Of a stretch of 64,000 nt of DNA, positions 18,411 to 31,528 are shown piece by piece. Below the pieces are notes generated by a model. It was not told the origin of the DNA. It saw nothing but the letters and a program-made list of their open reading frames with translations, and searched no databases. The position numbers and the translations under genes were made by a program. This DNA comes from Crossaster papposus. Taxonomy: Eukaryota; Echinodermata; Asteroidea; Velatida; Solasteridae. Position 1 is the stretch's first letter. Each line of letters opens with the position of its first letter. The stretch is from positions 3,224,001 through 3,288,000 of the forward strand of contig JBAIAA010000009.1 of the NCBI GenBank assembly GCA_037893245.1. The letters are read 5' to 3'.

Positions 18411-19274
18411 CGCACGCACATAAGAAAACATGGCTGCGAATGAGGATAATTTTATGAACTTATACCTGAGCTGCGAACCTCAACGTAGTTCGAGAATGAA
18501 GAGAAACTCGCCAGCTCGACATCTGAGCCAAAATATTTCCAAATTTCTCACTGGAAAAAAACAAAACTGTGAGACTCATGCGTCAGGACACTGGCGGCAT
18601 AGGCCTATGAATCAATACACGTGTACATCCATACACATAAGAAAACATGGCTGCGAATGAGGACCAATTTCTCGACATATATCTGGGCTGCGAGCCTCAA
18701 CGTTGTTCGAGAATGAAGAGACACTCACCAGCTCAACATCCGAGCCAAAATATTGCCAAATTTCTCACTGGAAAAACAAACAAACTGAGAGACTCATGCG
18801 TCAGTATACTGGCGGCATAGGCCTATGTGGCAATACACGTGTACATACATACACATCAGAAAACATGGCTTCGAATGAGGATAATGTTCTTGATACATAT
18901 CTGAGCTGCGAACATCAACGTTGTTCGAGAATGAAGAGACATTCACCACCTCCACATCTGAGCTAACACACCGCCAAAATTCTCACCAGAAGAGACTAAA
19001 ACTTTGAGACTCATGCGTCAGGACACTGGCGGCATAGGCCTATGAGGCAATACACGTGTACATACATACACATAAGAAAACATGGCTACGAATGAGGATA
19101 ATTTTGTCGACATGTATCTGAGCTGCGATCCTCAACGTTGTTCGACAATGAAGAGACACTCACCAGCTCGACATCCGAGCCAAAATATTGCCAAATTTCT
19201 CACTGCAAAAAACCCAAACTGAGAGACTCATGCGTCAGGATACTGGCGGCATAGGCCTATGTGGCAATACACGT

Positions 19275-19284
19275 GTACCGGTAC
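19275..19284. repeat. 6-bp expansion creating palindrome GTACCGGTAC
   Basis: One monomer has CGGTAC added after CACGTGTAC, giving the perfect palindrome GTACCGGTAC overlapping the usual TACACGTGTA. I noticed it only here. Confidence 0.85.
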
Positions 19285-22200
19285 ATACATACACATCAGA
19301 AAACATGGCTGCGAATGAGGATAATGTTCTCGACATATATCTGAGCTGCGAACCTCAACGTTGTTCGAGAATGAAGAGACACTCATCAGCTCGACATCTG
19401 AGCCAAAATATTTCCAATATTTCTCACTGGAACAAACCTAAACTGAGAGACTCATGCGTCAGGACACTGGCGGCATATGCCTAAGTGGCAATACACGTGT
19501 ACATACAAACACATCAGAAAACATGGCTGCGAATGAGGATAATTTGATGAACTTATATCTGAGCTGCGAACCTCAACGTTGTTCGAGAATGAAGAGACAC
19601 TCGCCTGCTCGACATCTGAGCTAAAATATTTCCAAATTTCTCACTGGAAAAAACCCAAACTGTGAGACTCATACGTCAGGACACTGGCTGCATAGGCCTA
19701 TGAGGCAATACACGTGTACATACATACACATAAGAAAACATGGCTGCGAATGAGGATAATGTTCTCAACACATATCTGAGCTGCGAACCTCAACGTTGTT
19801 CGAGAATGAAGAGACACTCATCAGCTCGACATCTGAGCCAAAATATTGCCAATATTTCTCACTGGAACAAACCTAAACTGAGAGACTCATGCGTCAGGAC
19901 ACTGGCGGCATATGCCTAAGTGGCAATACACGTGTACATACAAACACATCAGAAAACATGGCTGCGAATGAGGACAATTTTCTCGACATATATCTGAGCT
20001 GCGAGTCTCAAAGTTGTTCGAGAATGAAGAGACACTCACCAGCTCGACATCCGAGCCAAAATATTGCCACATTTTTCACTGGAAAAACAAACAAACTGAG
20101 AGACTCATGCGTCAGGATACTGGCGGCATATGCCTATGTGGCACTACACGTGTACATACAAACACATCAGAAAACATGGATGCGAATGAGGATATTTTTC
20201 TCGACATATATCTGAGCTGCGAGCCTCAACGTTGTTCGAGAATGAAGAGACACTCACCAGCTCGACATCTGAGCCAAAATATTGCCAAATTTTTCAATGG
20301 AACAAACATAAACCGAGAGACTCATGCGTCAGGACACTAGCGGCATATGCCTATGTGGCAATACACGTGTACATACAAACACATCAGAAAACATGGCTGC
20401 GAATGAGGATATTTTTCTCGACATATATCTGAGATGCGAACCTCAACGTTATTGGAGAATGAAGAGACATTCACCACCTCCACATCTGAGATAACATATC
20501 GCCAAAATTTCACCGGAAGAGACCAAAACTTTGAGACTCATGCGTCAGGACACTGGCGGCATAGGCCTATGCGGCAATACACGTGTACACGCATAAACAT
20601 AAGAAAACATGGCTGCGAATGAGGATAATGTTATGAACTTATATCTGAGCTGCAAACCTCAACGTTGTTCGAGAATGAAGAGACCCTCACCAGCTCAAAA
20701 TCCAAGCCAAAATATTGCCAAATTTCTCACTGAAAAAACCCCAAACTGTGCGACTCATGCGTCAGGACACTGGCGGCATATGCCTATGTGGCACTACACG
20801 TGTACATGCAAACACATCAGAAAACATGGCTGCGAATGAGGATATTTTTCTCGACATATATCTGAGCTGCGAGCCTCAACGTTGTTCGAGAATGAAGAGA
20901 CACTCACAAGCTCGACATCCGAGCCAAAATATTGCCAAATTTCTCACTGGAAAAAACCAAAACTGTGAGACTCATGCGTCAGGACACTGGCGGCATAGGC
21001 CTCTGAGGCAATACACGTGTACATCCATACACATAAGAAAACATGGCTGCGAATGAGGACATTTTTCTCGACATATATCTGGGCTGCGAGCCTCAACGTT
21101 GTTCGAGAATGAAGAGACACTCACCAGCTCGACATCCGAGCCAAAATATTGCCAGATTTCTCACTGGAAAAACAAACAAACTGAGGGGCTCATGCGTCAG
21201 TATACTAGCGGCATAGGCCTATGTGTCAATACACGTGTACATACATACACATCAGAAAACATGGCTGCGAATGAGGATAATGTTCTCGACATATATATGA
21301 GCTGCGAACCTCAACGTTGTTGGAGAATGAAGAGACATTTACCACCTCCACATCTGAGCTAACACATCGCCAAAATTCTCACCGGAAGAGACCAAAACTT
21401 TGAGACTCATGCGTCACGACACTGCCGGCATAGGCCTATGAGGCAATACACGTGTACATATATACACATAAGAAAACATGGCTACGAATGAGGATAATTT
21501 TGTCGACATATATCTGAGCTGCGAACCTCAACGTTGTTCGAGAATGAAGAGACACTCACCAGCTCGACATCCGAGCCACAATATTGCCAAATTTCTCACT
21601 GGAAAAAAAACCCAAACTGAGAGACTCATGCGTCAGGATACTGGCGGCATAGGCCTGTGTGGCACTACACGTGTACATACATACACATCAGAAAACATGG
21701 CTGCGAATGAGGATAATGTTCTCGACATATATCTGAGCTGCGAACCTCAACGTTGTTCGAGAATGAAGAGACACTCACAAGCTCGACATCCGAGCCAAAA
21801 TATTGCCAAATTTCTCACTGGCAAAAAAACCAAACTGTGAGACTCATGCTTCTGGACACTGGTGACATGATAATGTTCTCAACATGTATCTGAGCTGCGA
21901 ACCTCAACGTTGTTCGAGAATGAAGAGACACTCATCAGCTCGACATCTGAGCCAAAATATTGCCAAATTTCTCACTGGAACAAACCTAAACTGAGAGACT
22001 CATGCGTCAGGACACTGACGGCATATGCCTATGTGGCACTACACGTGTACATACAAACACTTCAGAAAACAAGGCTGCGAATGAGGATATTTTTCTCGAC
22101 ATATATCTGAGCTGCGAGCCTCAACGTTGTTCGAGATTATAGAGACACTCACCAGATCGACATCCGAGCCAAAATATTGCCAAATTTCTCACTGGAAAAA

Positions 22201-22319
22201 ACCCAAACTGAGAGACTCATGCGTCAGGATACTGGCGGCATAGGCCTATGTGGCAATACACGTGTACATACATACACATCAGAAAACATGGCTGCGAATG
22301 AGGATAATGTTCTCGACAT

Positions 22320-22335
22320 ATATCTGAACCAAAAT
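22320..22335. repeat. Internal deletion junction in a shortened (about 160-bp) monomer
   Basis: The text jumps from ATATATCTGA straight to ACCAAAATATTGCC, dropping about 57 bp between the two internal CTGAGC motifs of the monomer. The end points lie in the internal direct repeat, so slippage or unequal recombination within a monomer is the likely cause. Confidence 0.8.
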
Positions 22336-25300
22336 ATTGCCAAATTTCTCACTGGAACAAATCTAAACTGAGAGACTCATGCGTCAGGACACTGGCGGCA
22401 TATGCCTATGTGGCAATACACGTGTACATACAAACACATCAGAAAACATGCCTGCGAATGAGGATATTTTTCTCGACATATATCTGAGCTGCGAACCTCA
22501 ACGTTGTTGGAGAATGAAGAGACATTCACCTGAGAGACATCTGAGCTAACATATCGCCAAAATTCTCACCGGAAGAGACCAAAACTTTGAGACACATGCG
22601 TCAGGACACTGGCGGCATAGGCCTATGCGGCAATACACGTGTACACGCATAAACATAAAAAACATGGCTGCGATTGAGGATAATTTTATGAATTTATATC
22701 TGAGCTGCGAACCTCAACGTTGTTCGAGAATGAAGAGACACTAACCAGCTCGACATCCGAGCCAAAATATTGCAAAATTTCTCACTGGAACAAACCTTAA
22801 CTGAGAGACTCATGCGTCAGGACACTGGCGGCATATGCCTATGTGGCACTACACGTGTACATGCAAACACATCAGAAAACATGGCTGCGAATGAGGATAT
22901 TTTTCTCGACATATATCTGAGCTGCGAGCCTCAACGTTGTTCGAGAATGAAGAGACATTCACCACCTCCACATCGGAGCTAACATATCGCCAACATTCTC
23001 ACCGGAAGAGACCAAAACTTTGAGACACATGCGTCAGGACACTGGCGGCATAGGCCTATGCGGCAATACACGTGTACACGCATAAACATACAAAAACATG
23101 GCTGCGAATGAGGATAATTTTATGAACTTATATCTGAGCTGCGAACCTCAGAGTTGTTCGAGAATGAGGAGACACTCACCAGCTCGACATCTGAGCCAAA
23201 ATATTGCCAAATTTCTCACTGGAACAAACCTAAACTGAGAGACTCATGCGTCAGGACACTGGCGGCATATGCATATGTGGCAATACACGTGTACATACAA
23301 ACACATCAGAAAACATGGCTGCGAATGAGCATATTTTTCACGACATATATCTGAGCTGCGAACCTCAACGTTGTTGGAGAATGAAGAGACATTCACCACC
23401 TCCACATCTGAGCTAACATATCGCCAAAATTATCACCGGAAGAGACCAAAACTTTGAAACACATGCGTCAGGACACTGGCGGCATAGGCCTATGCGGCAA
23501 TACACGTGTACACTCATAAACATAAGAAAACATGGCTGCGAATGAGGATATTTTTCTCGACATATATCTGAGCTGCGAGCCTCAACGTTGTTCGAGAATG
23601 AAGAGACACTATCCAGCTCGACATCCGAGCAAAAATATTGCCAAATTTCTCACTGGAAAAAACCCAAACTGAGAGACTCATGCGTCAGGATACTGGCGGC
23701 ATATGCCTATGTGGCAATACACGTGTACATACAAACACATCAGAAAACATGCCTGCGAATGAGGATATTTTTCTCGACATATATCCGAGCTGCGAACCTC
23801 AACGTTGTTGAAGAATGAAGAGACATTCACCACCTCCACATCTGAGCTAACATATCGCCAAAATTCTCACCGGAAGAGACCAAAACTTTGAGACACATGC
23901 GTCAGGACACTGGCGGCATAGGCCTATGCGGCAATACACGTGTACACGCATAAACATAAAAAAACAAGGCTGCGAATGAGGATAATTTTATGAACTTATA
24001 TCTGAGCTGCGAACCTCAACGTTGTTCGAGCATGAAGAGACACTCACCAGCTCGACATCTGAGCCAAAATATTGCCAAATTGCTCACTGGAACAAACCTA
24101 AACTTAGAGACTCATGCGTCAGGACACTGGCGGCATATGCCTATGTGGCACTACACGTGTACATACAAACACATCAGAAAACATGGCTGCGAATGAGGAT
24201 ATTTTTCTCGACATATATCTGAGCTGCGAGCCTCAACGTTGTTCGAGAATGAAGAGACACTCACCAGCTCGACATCCGAGCCAAAATATTACCAAATTTC
24301 TCACTAGAAAAAACCCAAACTAAGAGACTCATGCGTCAGGATACTGGCGGCATAGGCCTATGTGGCAATACACGTGTACATACATACACATCAGAAAACA
24401 TGGCTGCGAATGAGGATAATGTTCTCGACATATATCTGAGCTGCGAACCTCAACGTTGTTCGAGAATGAAGAGACACTCACCAACTCGACATCTGAGCCA
24501 AAATATTACCAAATTTCTCACTGGAAAAAAACCAAACTGAGAGACTCATGGGTCAGGACACTGGCGGCATATGCCTATGTGGCACTACACGTGTACATGC
24601 AAACACATCCGAAAACATGGCTGCGAATGAGGATATTTTTCTCGACATATATCTGAGCTGCGACCCTCAACGTTGTTCGAGATTATAGAGACACTCACCA
24701 GATCGACATCCGAGCCAAAATAATGCCAGATTTCTCACTGGAAAAACAAACAAACTGAGAGGCTCATGCGTCAGTATACTGGCGGCATAGGCCTATGTGG
24801 CAATACACGTGTACATACATACACATCAGAAAACATGGCTGCGAATGAGGATAATGTTCTCGACATATATCTGAGCTGCGAACCTCAAAGTTGTTCGAGA
24901 ATGAGGAGACACTCACCAGCTCGACATCTGAGCCAAAATATTGCCAAATTTCTCACTGGAACAAACATCAACTGAGAGACTCATGCGTCAGGACACTGGC
25001 GGCATATGCGTATGTGGCAATACACGTGTACATACATACACATCAGAAAACATGGCTGCGAATGAGGATAATGTTTTCGACATATATCTGAGCTGCGAAC
25101 CTCAACGTTGTTGGAGAATGAAGAGACATTCACCACCTCCACATCTGAGCTAACATATCGCCAAAATTCTCACCAGAAGAGACCAAAACTTTGAGACACA
25201 TGCGTCAGGACACTGGCGGCATAGGCCTATGCGGCAATACACGTGTACACGCATAAACATAAAAAAACATGGCTGCGAATGAGGATACTTTTATGAACTT

Positions 25301-26935
25301 ATATCTGAGCTGTGAACCTCAACGTTGTTCGAGAATGAAGAGACACTCACCAGCTCGACATCTGAGCCAAAATATTGCCAAATTTCTCAATGGAACAAAC
25401 CTAAACTTAGAGACTCATGCGTCAGGACACTGGCGGCATATGCCTATGTGGCACTACACGTGTACATACAAACACATCAGAAAACATGTCTGCGAATGAG
25501 GATATTTTTCTCGACATATATCTGAGCTGCGAGCCTCAACGTTGTTCGAGAATGAAGAGACACTCACCAGCTCGACATCCGAGCCAAAATATTGCCAAAT
25601 TTCTCACTGGAACAAACCTAAACTGAGAGACTCATGCGTCAGGACACTGGCGGCATATGCCTATGTGGCACTACACGTGTACATACAAACACATCAGAAA
25701 ACATGGCTGCGAATGAGGATATTTTTCTCGAGATATATCTGAGCTGCGAGCCTCAACGTTGTTCGAGATTATAGAGACACTCACCAGCTCGACATCCGAG
25801 CCAAAATATTGCCAAATTTCTCACTGGAAAAAACCCAAACTGAGAGACTCATGCGTCAGGACACTGGCGGCATATGCCTATGTGGCACTACACGTGTACA
25901 TACAAACACATCAGAAAACATGGCTGCGAATGAGGATATTTTTCTCGACATATATCTGAGCTGCGAACCTCAACGTTGTTGGAGAATGAAGAGACATTCA
26001 CCACCTTCACATCTGAGCTAACATATCGCCAAAATTCTCACCAGAAGAGACCACAACTTTGAGACACATGCGTCAGGACACTTGCGGCATATGCCTATGT
26101 GGCACTACACGTGTACATACAAACACATCAGAAAACATGGCTGCGAATGAGGATATTTTTCTCGACATATATCTGAGCTGCGAGCCTCAACGTTGTTCGA
26201 GATTATAGAGACACTCACCAGCTCGACATCCGAGCCAAAATATTCCCAAATTTCTCACTGGAAAAAACCTAAACTGAGAGACTCATGCGTCAGGATACTG
26301 GCGGCATAGGCCTATTTGGCAATACACGTGTACATACATACACATCAGAAAACATGGCTGCGAATGAGGATAATGTTCTCGACATATATCTGAGCTGCGA
26401 ACCTCAACGTTGTTCGAGAATGAGGAGACACTCACCAGCTCGATATCTGAGCCAAAATATTGCCAAATTTCTCACTGGAACAAACCTAAACTGAGAGACT
26501 CATGCGTCAGGACACTGGCGGCATATGCCTATGTGGCAATACACGTGTACATACATACACATCAGAAAACATGGCTGCGAATGAGGATATTTTTCTCAAC
26601 ATATATCTGAGCTGCGAACCTCAACGTTGTTCGAGAATGAGGAGACACTCACCAGCTCGACATCTGAGCCAAAATATTGCCAAATTTCTCACTGGAACAA
26701 ACCTAAACTGAGAGACTCATGCGTCATGACACTGGCGGCATATGCCTATGTGGCAATACACGTGTACATACAAACACATCAGAAAACATGGCTGCGAATG
26801 AGGATATTTTTCTCGACATATATCTGAGCTGCGAACCTCAACGTTGTTGGAGAATGAAGAGACATTCACCACCTCCACATCTGAGCTAACATTTCGCCAA
26901 AATTCTCACCAGAAGAGACCACAACTTTGAGACAC

Positions 26936-29900
26936 ATGCGTCAGGACACTTGCGGCATATGCCTATGTGGCACTACACGTGTACATACAAACACATCAGA
27001 AAACATGGCTGCGAATGAGGATATTTTTCTCAACATATATCTGAGCTGCGAGCCTCAACGTTGTTCGAGATTATAGAGACACTCACCAGCTCGACATCCG
27101 AGCCAAAATATTGCCAAATTTCTCACTGGAAAAAACCTAAACTGAGAGACTCATGCGTCAGGATACTGGCGGCATAGGCCTATTTGGCAATACACGTGTA
27201 CATACATACACATCAGAAAACATGGCTGCGAATGAGGATAATGTTCTCGACATATATCTGAGCTGCGAACCTCAACGTTGTTCGAGAATGAGGAAACACT
27301 CACCAGCTCGACATCTGAGCCAGAATATTGCCAAATTTCTCACTGGAAAAAACCTAAACTGAGAGACTCATGCGTCAGGATACTGGCGGCATAGGCCTAT
27401 TTGGCAATACACGTGTACATACATACACATCAGAAAACATGGCTGCGAATGAGGATAATGTTCTCGACATATATCTGAGCTGCGAACCTCAACGTTGTTC
27501 GAGAATGAGGAAACACTCACCAGCTCGACATCTGAGCCAGAATATTGCCAAATTTCTCACTGGAACAAACCTAAACTGAAAGACTCATGCGTCAGGACAC
27601 TGGCGGCATATGCCTATTTGGCAATACACGTGTACATACAAACACATCAGAAAACATGGCTGCGAATGAGGATATTTTTCTCGACATATATCTGAGCTGC
27701 GAGCCTCAACGTTGTTCAAGATTATAGAGACACTCACCAGCTCGACATCCGAGCCAAAATATTGCCAAATTTCTCACTGGAAAAAACCTAAACTGAGAGA
27801 CTCATGCGTCAGGATACTGGCGGCATAGGCCTATTTGGCAATACACGTGTACATACATACACATCAGAAAACATGGCTGCGAATGAGGATAATGTTCTCG
27901 ACATATATCTGAGCTGCGAACCTCAACGTTGTTCGAGAATGAGGAAACACTCACCAGCTCGACATCTGAGCCAGAATATTGCCAAATTTCTCACTGGAAC
28001 AAACCTAAACTGAAAGACTCATGCGTCAGGACACTGGCGGCATATGCCTATTTGGCAATACACGTGTACATACAAACACATCAGAAAACATGGCTGCGAA
28101 TGAGGATATTTTTCTCGACATATATCTGAGCTGCGAGCCTCAACGTTGTTCAAGATTATAGAGACACTCACCAGCTCGACATCCGAGCCAAAATATTGCC
28201 AAATTTCTCACTGGAAAAAACCCAAACTGAGAGACTCATGCGTCAGTATACTGGCGGCATAGGCATATGTGGCAATACACGTGTACATACATACACATCA
28301 GAAAACATGGCTGCGAATGAGGATAATGTTCTCGAGATATATCTGAGCTGCGAACCTCAGAGTTGTTCGAGAATGAGGAGACACTCACCAGCTTGACATC
28401 TGAGCCAAAATATTGACAAATTTCTCACTGGAACAATCCTAAACTGAGAGACTCATGCGTCAGGACACTGGCGGCATATGCATATGTGGCAATACACGTG
28501 TACATACAAACACATCAGAAAACATGGCTGCGAATGAGGATAATGTTCTCAACATATATCTGAGCTGCGAACCTCAACGTTGTTCGAGAATGAGGAGACA
28601 CTCACCAGCTCGAAATCTGAGCCAAAATATTGCCAAATTTCTCACTGGAACAAACCTAAACTGAGAGACTCATGCGTCAGGACACTGGCGGCATATGCCT
28701 ATGTGGCAATACACGTGTACATACAAACACATCAGAAAACATGGCTGCGAATGAGGATATTTTTCTCGACATATATCTGAGCTGCGAACCTCAACGTTGT
28801 TCGAGAATGAGGAAACACTCACCAGCTCGACATCTGAGCCAAAATATTGCCAAATTTCTCACTGGAACAAACCTAAACTGAGAGACTCATGCGTCAAGAC
28901 ACTGGCGGCATATGCCTATTTGGCAATACACGTGTACATACAAACACATCAGAAAACATGGCTGCGAATGAGGATATTTGTCTCGACATATATCTGAGCT
29001 GCGAGCCTCAACGTTGTTCAAGATTATAGAGACACTCACCAGCTCGACATCCGAGCCAAAATATTGCCAAATTTCTCACTGGAACAAACCTAAACTGAGA
29101 GACTCATGCGTCAGGACACTGGCGGCATATGCCTATGTGGCACTACACGTGTACATGCAAACACATCAGAAAACATGGCTGCGAATGAGGATATTTTTCT
29201 CGATATATATCTGAGCTGCGAGCCTCAACGTTGTTCGAGAATGAAGAGACATTCACCACCTCCACATCTGAGCTAACATATCGCCAACATTCTCACCGGA
29301 AGAGACCAAAACTTTGAGACACATGCGTCAGGACACTGGCGGCATAGGCCTATGCGGCAATACACGTGTACACGCATAAACATAAAAAAACATGGCTGCG
29401 AATAGGGATAATTTTATGAACTTATATCTGAGCTGCGAACCTCAACGTTGTTCGAGAATGAAGAGACACTCACCAGCTCGACATCCGAGCCAAAATATTA
29501 CCAAATTTCTCACTGGAAAAAACCCAAACTGAGAGACTCCTGCGTCAGGATACTGGCGGCATAGGCCTATTTGGCAATACACGTGTACATACATACACAT
29601 CAGAAAACATGGCTGCGAATGAGGATAATGTTCTCAACATATATCTGAGCTGCGAACCTCAACGTTGTTGGAGAATGAAGAGACACTAACCAGCTCGACA
29701 TCTGAGCCAAAATATTGCCAAATTTCTCACTGGAACAAACCTAAACTGAGAGACTCATGCGTCAGGACACTGGCGGCATATGCCTATGTGGCACTACACG
29801 TGTACATGCAAACACATCAGAAAACATGGCTGCGAATGAGGATATTTTTCTCGACATCTATCTGAGCTGCGAGACTCAACGTTGTTCGAGAATGAAGAGA

Positions 29901-31528
29901 CACTCACAAGCTCGACATCCGAGCCAAAATATTGTAAAATTTCTCACTGGAAAAAAAACCAAACTGAGACTCATGCTTCTGGACACTGGTGACATGATAA
30001 TGTTCTCGACATGTATCTGAGCTGCGAACCTCAACGTTGTTCGAGAATGAAGAGACACTCATCAGCTCGACATCTGAGCCAAAATATTGCCAAATTTTTC
30101 ACTGGAACAAACCTAAACTGAGAGACTCATGCGTCAGGACACTGGCGGCATATGCCTATGTGGCACTACACGTGTACATGCAAACACATCAGAAAACATG
30201 GCTGCGAATGAGGATATTTTTCTCGACATATATCTGAGCTGCGAGCCTCAACGTTGTTCGAGAATGAAGAGACACTCACAATCTCGACATCCGAGCCAAA
30301 ATATTGCCAAATGTCTCACTGGAAAAAAAACCAAACTGTGAGACTCATGCGTCAGGATACTGGCGGCATAGGCCTATGTGGCAATACACGTGTACATACA
30401 TACACATCAGAAAACATGGCTGCGAATGAGGATAATGTTCTCGACATATATCTGAGCTGCGAACCTCAACGTTGTTCGAGAATAAAGAGACACTCACCAG
30501 CTCAACATCTGAGCCAAAATATTGCCAATTTTTTTTCTGGAAAAACCCCAAACTGAGAGACTCATGCGTCAGGATACTGGCGGCATAGGCCTATGTGGCA
30601 ATACACGTGTACATACATACACATCAGAAAACATGGCTGCAAATAAGGATAATGTTCTCGACATATATCTGAGCTGCGAACCTCAACGTTGTTCGAGAAT
30701 GAAGAGACACTCACCAGCTCGACATCTGAGCCAAAATATTGCCAAATATTTCACTGGAACAAACCTAAACTGAGAGACTCATGCGTCAGGACACTGGCGG
30801 CATATGCCTATGTGGCACTACACGTGTACATGCAAACACATCAGAAAACATGGCTGCGAATGAGGATATTTTTCTCGACATATATCTGAGCTGCGAGCCT
30901 CAACGTTGTTCCAGAATGAAGAGACACTCACAATCTCGACATCCGAGCCAAAATATTGCCAAATGTCTCACTGGAAAAAAAACCAAACTGTGAGACTCAT
31001 GCTTCTGGACACTGGTGACATGATAATGTTGTCGACATATATCTGAGCTGCGAACCTCAACCTTGTTCGAGAATGAAGAGACACTCACCAGCTCGACATC
31101 TGAGCCAAAATATTGCCAAATTTCTCACCCGAACAAACCTAAACTGAGAGACTCATGCGTCCGGACACTGGCGGCATATGCCTATGTGGCACTACACGTG
31201 TACATGCAAACACATCAGAAAACATGGCTGCGAATGAGGATATTTTTCTCGACATATATCTGAGCTGCGAGCCTCAACGTTGTTCGAGAATGAAGAGACA
31301 CTCACAAGCTCGACATCCGAGCCAAAATATTGCCAAATTTCTCACTGGAAAAAAAACCAAACTGTGAGACTCATGCTTCTGGACACTGGTGACATGATAA
31401 TGTTCTCGACATGTATCTGAGCTGCGAACCTCAACGTTGTTCGAGAATGAAGAGACACTCACCAGCTCGACATCCGAGCCAAAATATTACCAAATTTCTC
31501 ACTGGAAAAAACCCAAACTGAGAGACTC
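26936..31528. repeat. 4.16-kb higher-order unit, copy 1 (with an extra 434-bp dimer)
   Basis: From about 27804 rightward this copy matches 31963 onward at an offset of 4159. Left of an internal duplicated dimer (27370 and 27804, 434 bp apart) the offset is 4593. Mismatches seen between copies are only a few bases, such as CACCCGAAC near 31128 against CACTGGAAC, and TTCCAGAATG near 30909 against TTCGAGAATG. The edges are placed by eye in a shared CATGCGTCAGGA. Confidence 0.9.

Larger units (their letters stand above)
17340..19027. repeat. 844-bp tandem duplication carrying a foreign insert
   Basis: 17340-18183 and 18184-19027 are nearly identical. Each holds three monomers plus the 184-bp insert and its extra 8-bp target copy (3 x 217 + 1 + 192 = 844). 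The copies share the CCTGTGCGG variant before the insert. One insertion event followed by duplication explains the pattern. Confidence 0.9.
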
